Source: Arenicellales bacterium (GTDB lineage: Bacteria > Pseudomonadota > Gammaproteobacteria > BMS3Bbin11). Taken from it: DNA of 64,000 bases. This document shows positions 62,877-64,000 of the stretch, in pieces (the first letter of the stretch is position 1; every line of letters starts with the position of its first letter). Location: positions 16,537-80,536 of the forward strand of contig JARFQE010000023.1 of assembly GCA_029287915.1 (NCBI GenBank). Reading direction: 5' to 3'. The position numbers and the translations under genes are program-made. Below the pieces are notes generated by a model. The model worked only from the letters and a program-made list of their open reading frames with translations. It did no database searches and was not told where the DNA came from.

Positions 62877-63170
62877 TTAGCTGGACTTCTTTCTGCGCCG
62901 TTTGTTGTTTCTCAGATACCCAGTTCCACTTAATGCTCTCTTGCCGGCACGAGTCCTTCCGCTATTATCGTCAGAAGGCAGGGTATCCCCTTTGCCATTA
63001 CAGGTTTGGCAGACCTTTTTCTCATATACTGTTGTCGACGACTGATTGAACATTCTGTTCTCAACCAGGGTATATTTTCGACCTCTGCACACCTTACATA
63101 CGGCACTGTCTACAATATCTGGTGGTCGCTTACTGTTACGTCCATCTACTGGCCTTGAATATTTGCCCAT
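62877..63170 (-). CDS. Small basic protein with two CxxCxG (DnaJ-type zinc finger-like) motifs
   Basis: AVCKVCRGRKY...KVCQTCNGKGD; C-terminal RNNKRRRKKSS; start trimmed to MGKYSR. Confidence 0.65.
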   Translation of the reverse strand: MGKYSRPVDGRNSKRPPDIVDSAVCKVCRGRKYTLVENRMFNQSSTTVYEKKVCQTCNGKGDTLPSDDNSGRTRAGKRALSGTGYLRNNKRRRKKSS

Positions 63171-63371
63171 TTCGCTGTCTCCAGAACTGTTGTGATTGTT
63201 TTTTCTGAAGACAAAATTATGTCTTAACAAAAGAAGCATTACTTGACAGGACACGCCATTATCTTGTCTTAAACAGTCTACATAATTACGTTACTGTTAG
63301 TGCAAGATAGATTAGTCGGTTCTGTCGGAACATGATCTAAATGTAGTTAAGCTTGTCAGGAAATAGATTGC

Positions 63372-63824
63372 TTACTGGAAGACATTTAAAATTACCAATT
63401 TCGCATACCCATATGCTTCTGCTTTTTCACTGGCTCTTGGCCCCGCAACATTCAATATGGAAATATTATTTTTATCAATAAATCGTTGTATTTTGACTGA
63501 TGCCTGTTCAACAGATAAGCTTTGGGCATCTATCAATAGATAAGGCCTGCTTTCCTTGATACAAAACTCCAGAGTAAGTTGAGTGCCACCAGCTGGATTG
63601 CCGAAAAAAATGATGACTGTTCCATCGACGTCTATTACATTTCTTTTTGTACGCTGCAGATAATCCGCCTTTGCTAGTTCCTTGAGCGGATATTTCTCAG
63701 CGATAGCTCCATCTTCGGCTAACCGCCCTTGTGGACACCATCCTCCTGCTTCGATCCCTAGTTCTAATGCAGCATCAAGAGCCGCCCGATCTACACCTGT
63801 TTGTCCTCCAGAAACGATCTTCAT
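63372..63824 (-). CDS. Putative molybdenum carrier-like (Rossmann/SLOG-type) protein
   Basis: MKIVSGGQTGVDRAALDAALELGIEAGGWCPQGRLAEDG...YPLKEL. Confidence 0.85.
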   Translation of the reverse strand: MKIVSGGQTGVDRAALDAALELGIEAGGWCPQGRLAEDGAIAEKYPLKELAKADYLQRTKRNVIDVDGTVIIFFGNPAGGTQLTLEFCIKESRPYLLIDAQSLSVEQASVKIQRFIDKNNISILNVAGPRASEKAEAYGYAKLVILNVFQ

Positions 63825-64000
63825 TTGTCTTTAACTACCCAGCAGCAGTATTAATATCTCAACGGCAACCAGCTACGCTGTAGACTTTCGATAACAACAG
63901 CGCACCTGCAGTTACTAATTTGCATTAACCCTCGCCCCAGTAGAAGCCTTTTCAATGACACAACATACTAAAAAATGGACATACACGGTGCTTAATAAAC

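Overview
The window is a gene-dense gammaproteobacterial chromosome segment, mostly conserved housekeeping blocks: tpiA(partial)-glmM-folP-ftsH-rlmE / yhbY / greA-carB-carA; rpoS-nlpD-yqaA-pcm-surE; tRNA-Pro, MerR-ihfA-pheT-pheS-rplT-rpmI-infC-thrS, tRNA-Val; then accessory and metabolic genes. I saw no rRNA, prophage, transposase or CRISPR array. The most interesting signals are: (1) an iscR-iscU unit at ~50.7-51.8 kb with no iscS, closed by a terminator, whose IscR appears to lack all four canonical [2Fe-2S] ligands (C92/C98/C104/H107 become E/Y/Y/Q in a gap-free alignment recalled from E. coli IscR) although a near-canonical type-1 IscR box lies upstream; (2) a module at 43.3-49.4 kb of a CPA2 antiporter, a hybrid kinase with a receiver lacking the phospho-acceptor Asp, and a REC + glutaredoxin-like + thioredoxin-reductase-like fusion that has lost both redox CxxC motifs; (3) a divergent sigma-54 circuit at 27.8-30.6 kb, with a GG-N10-GC promoter upstream of a small secreted protein/rhodanese unit, two upstream dyads and a Cys-rich PAS enhancer-binding protein; (4) a TetR-tusA-dsrE2-like sulfur-trafficking unit with three matching TetR-type operators; (5) infC with a probable AUC start codon. 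All family calls come from reading the translations; no database search was run.
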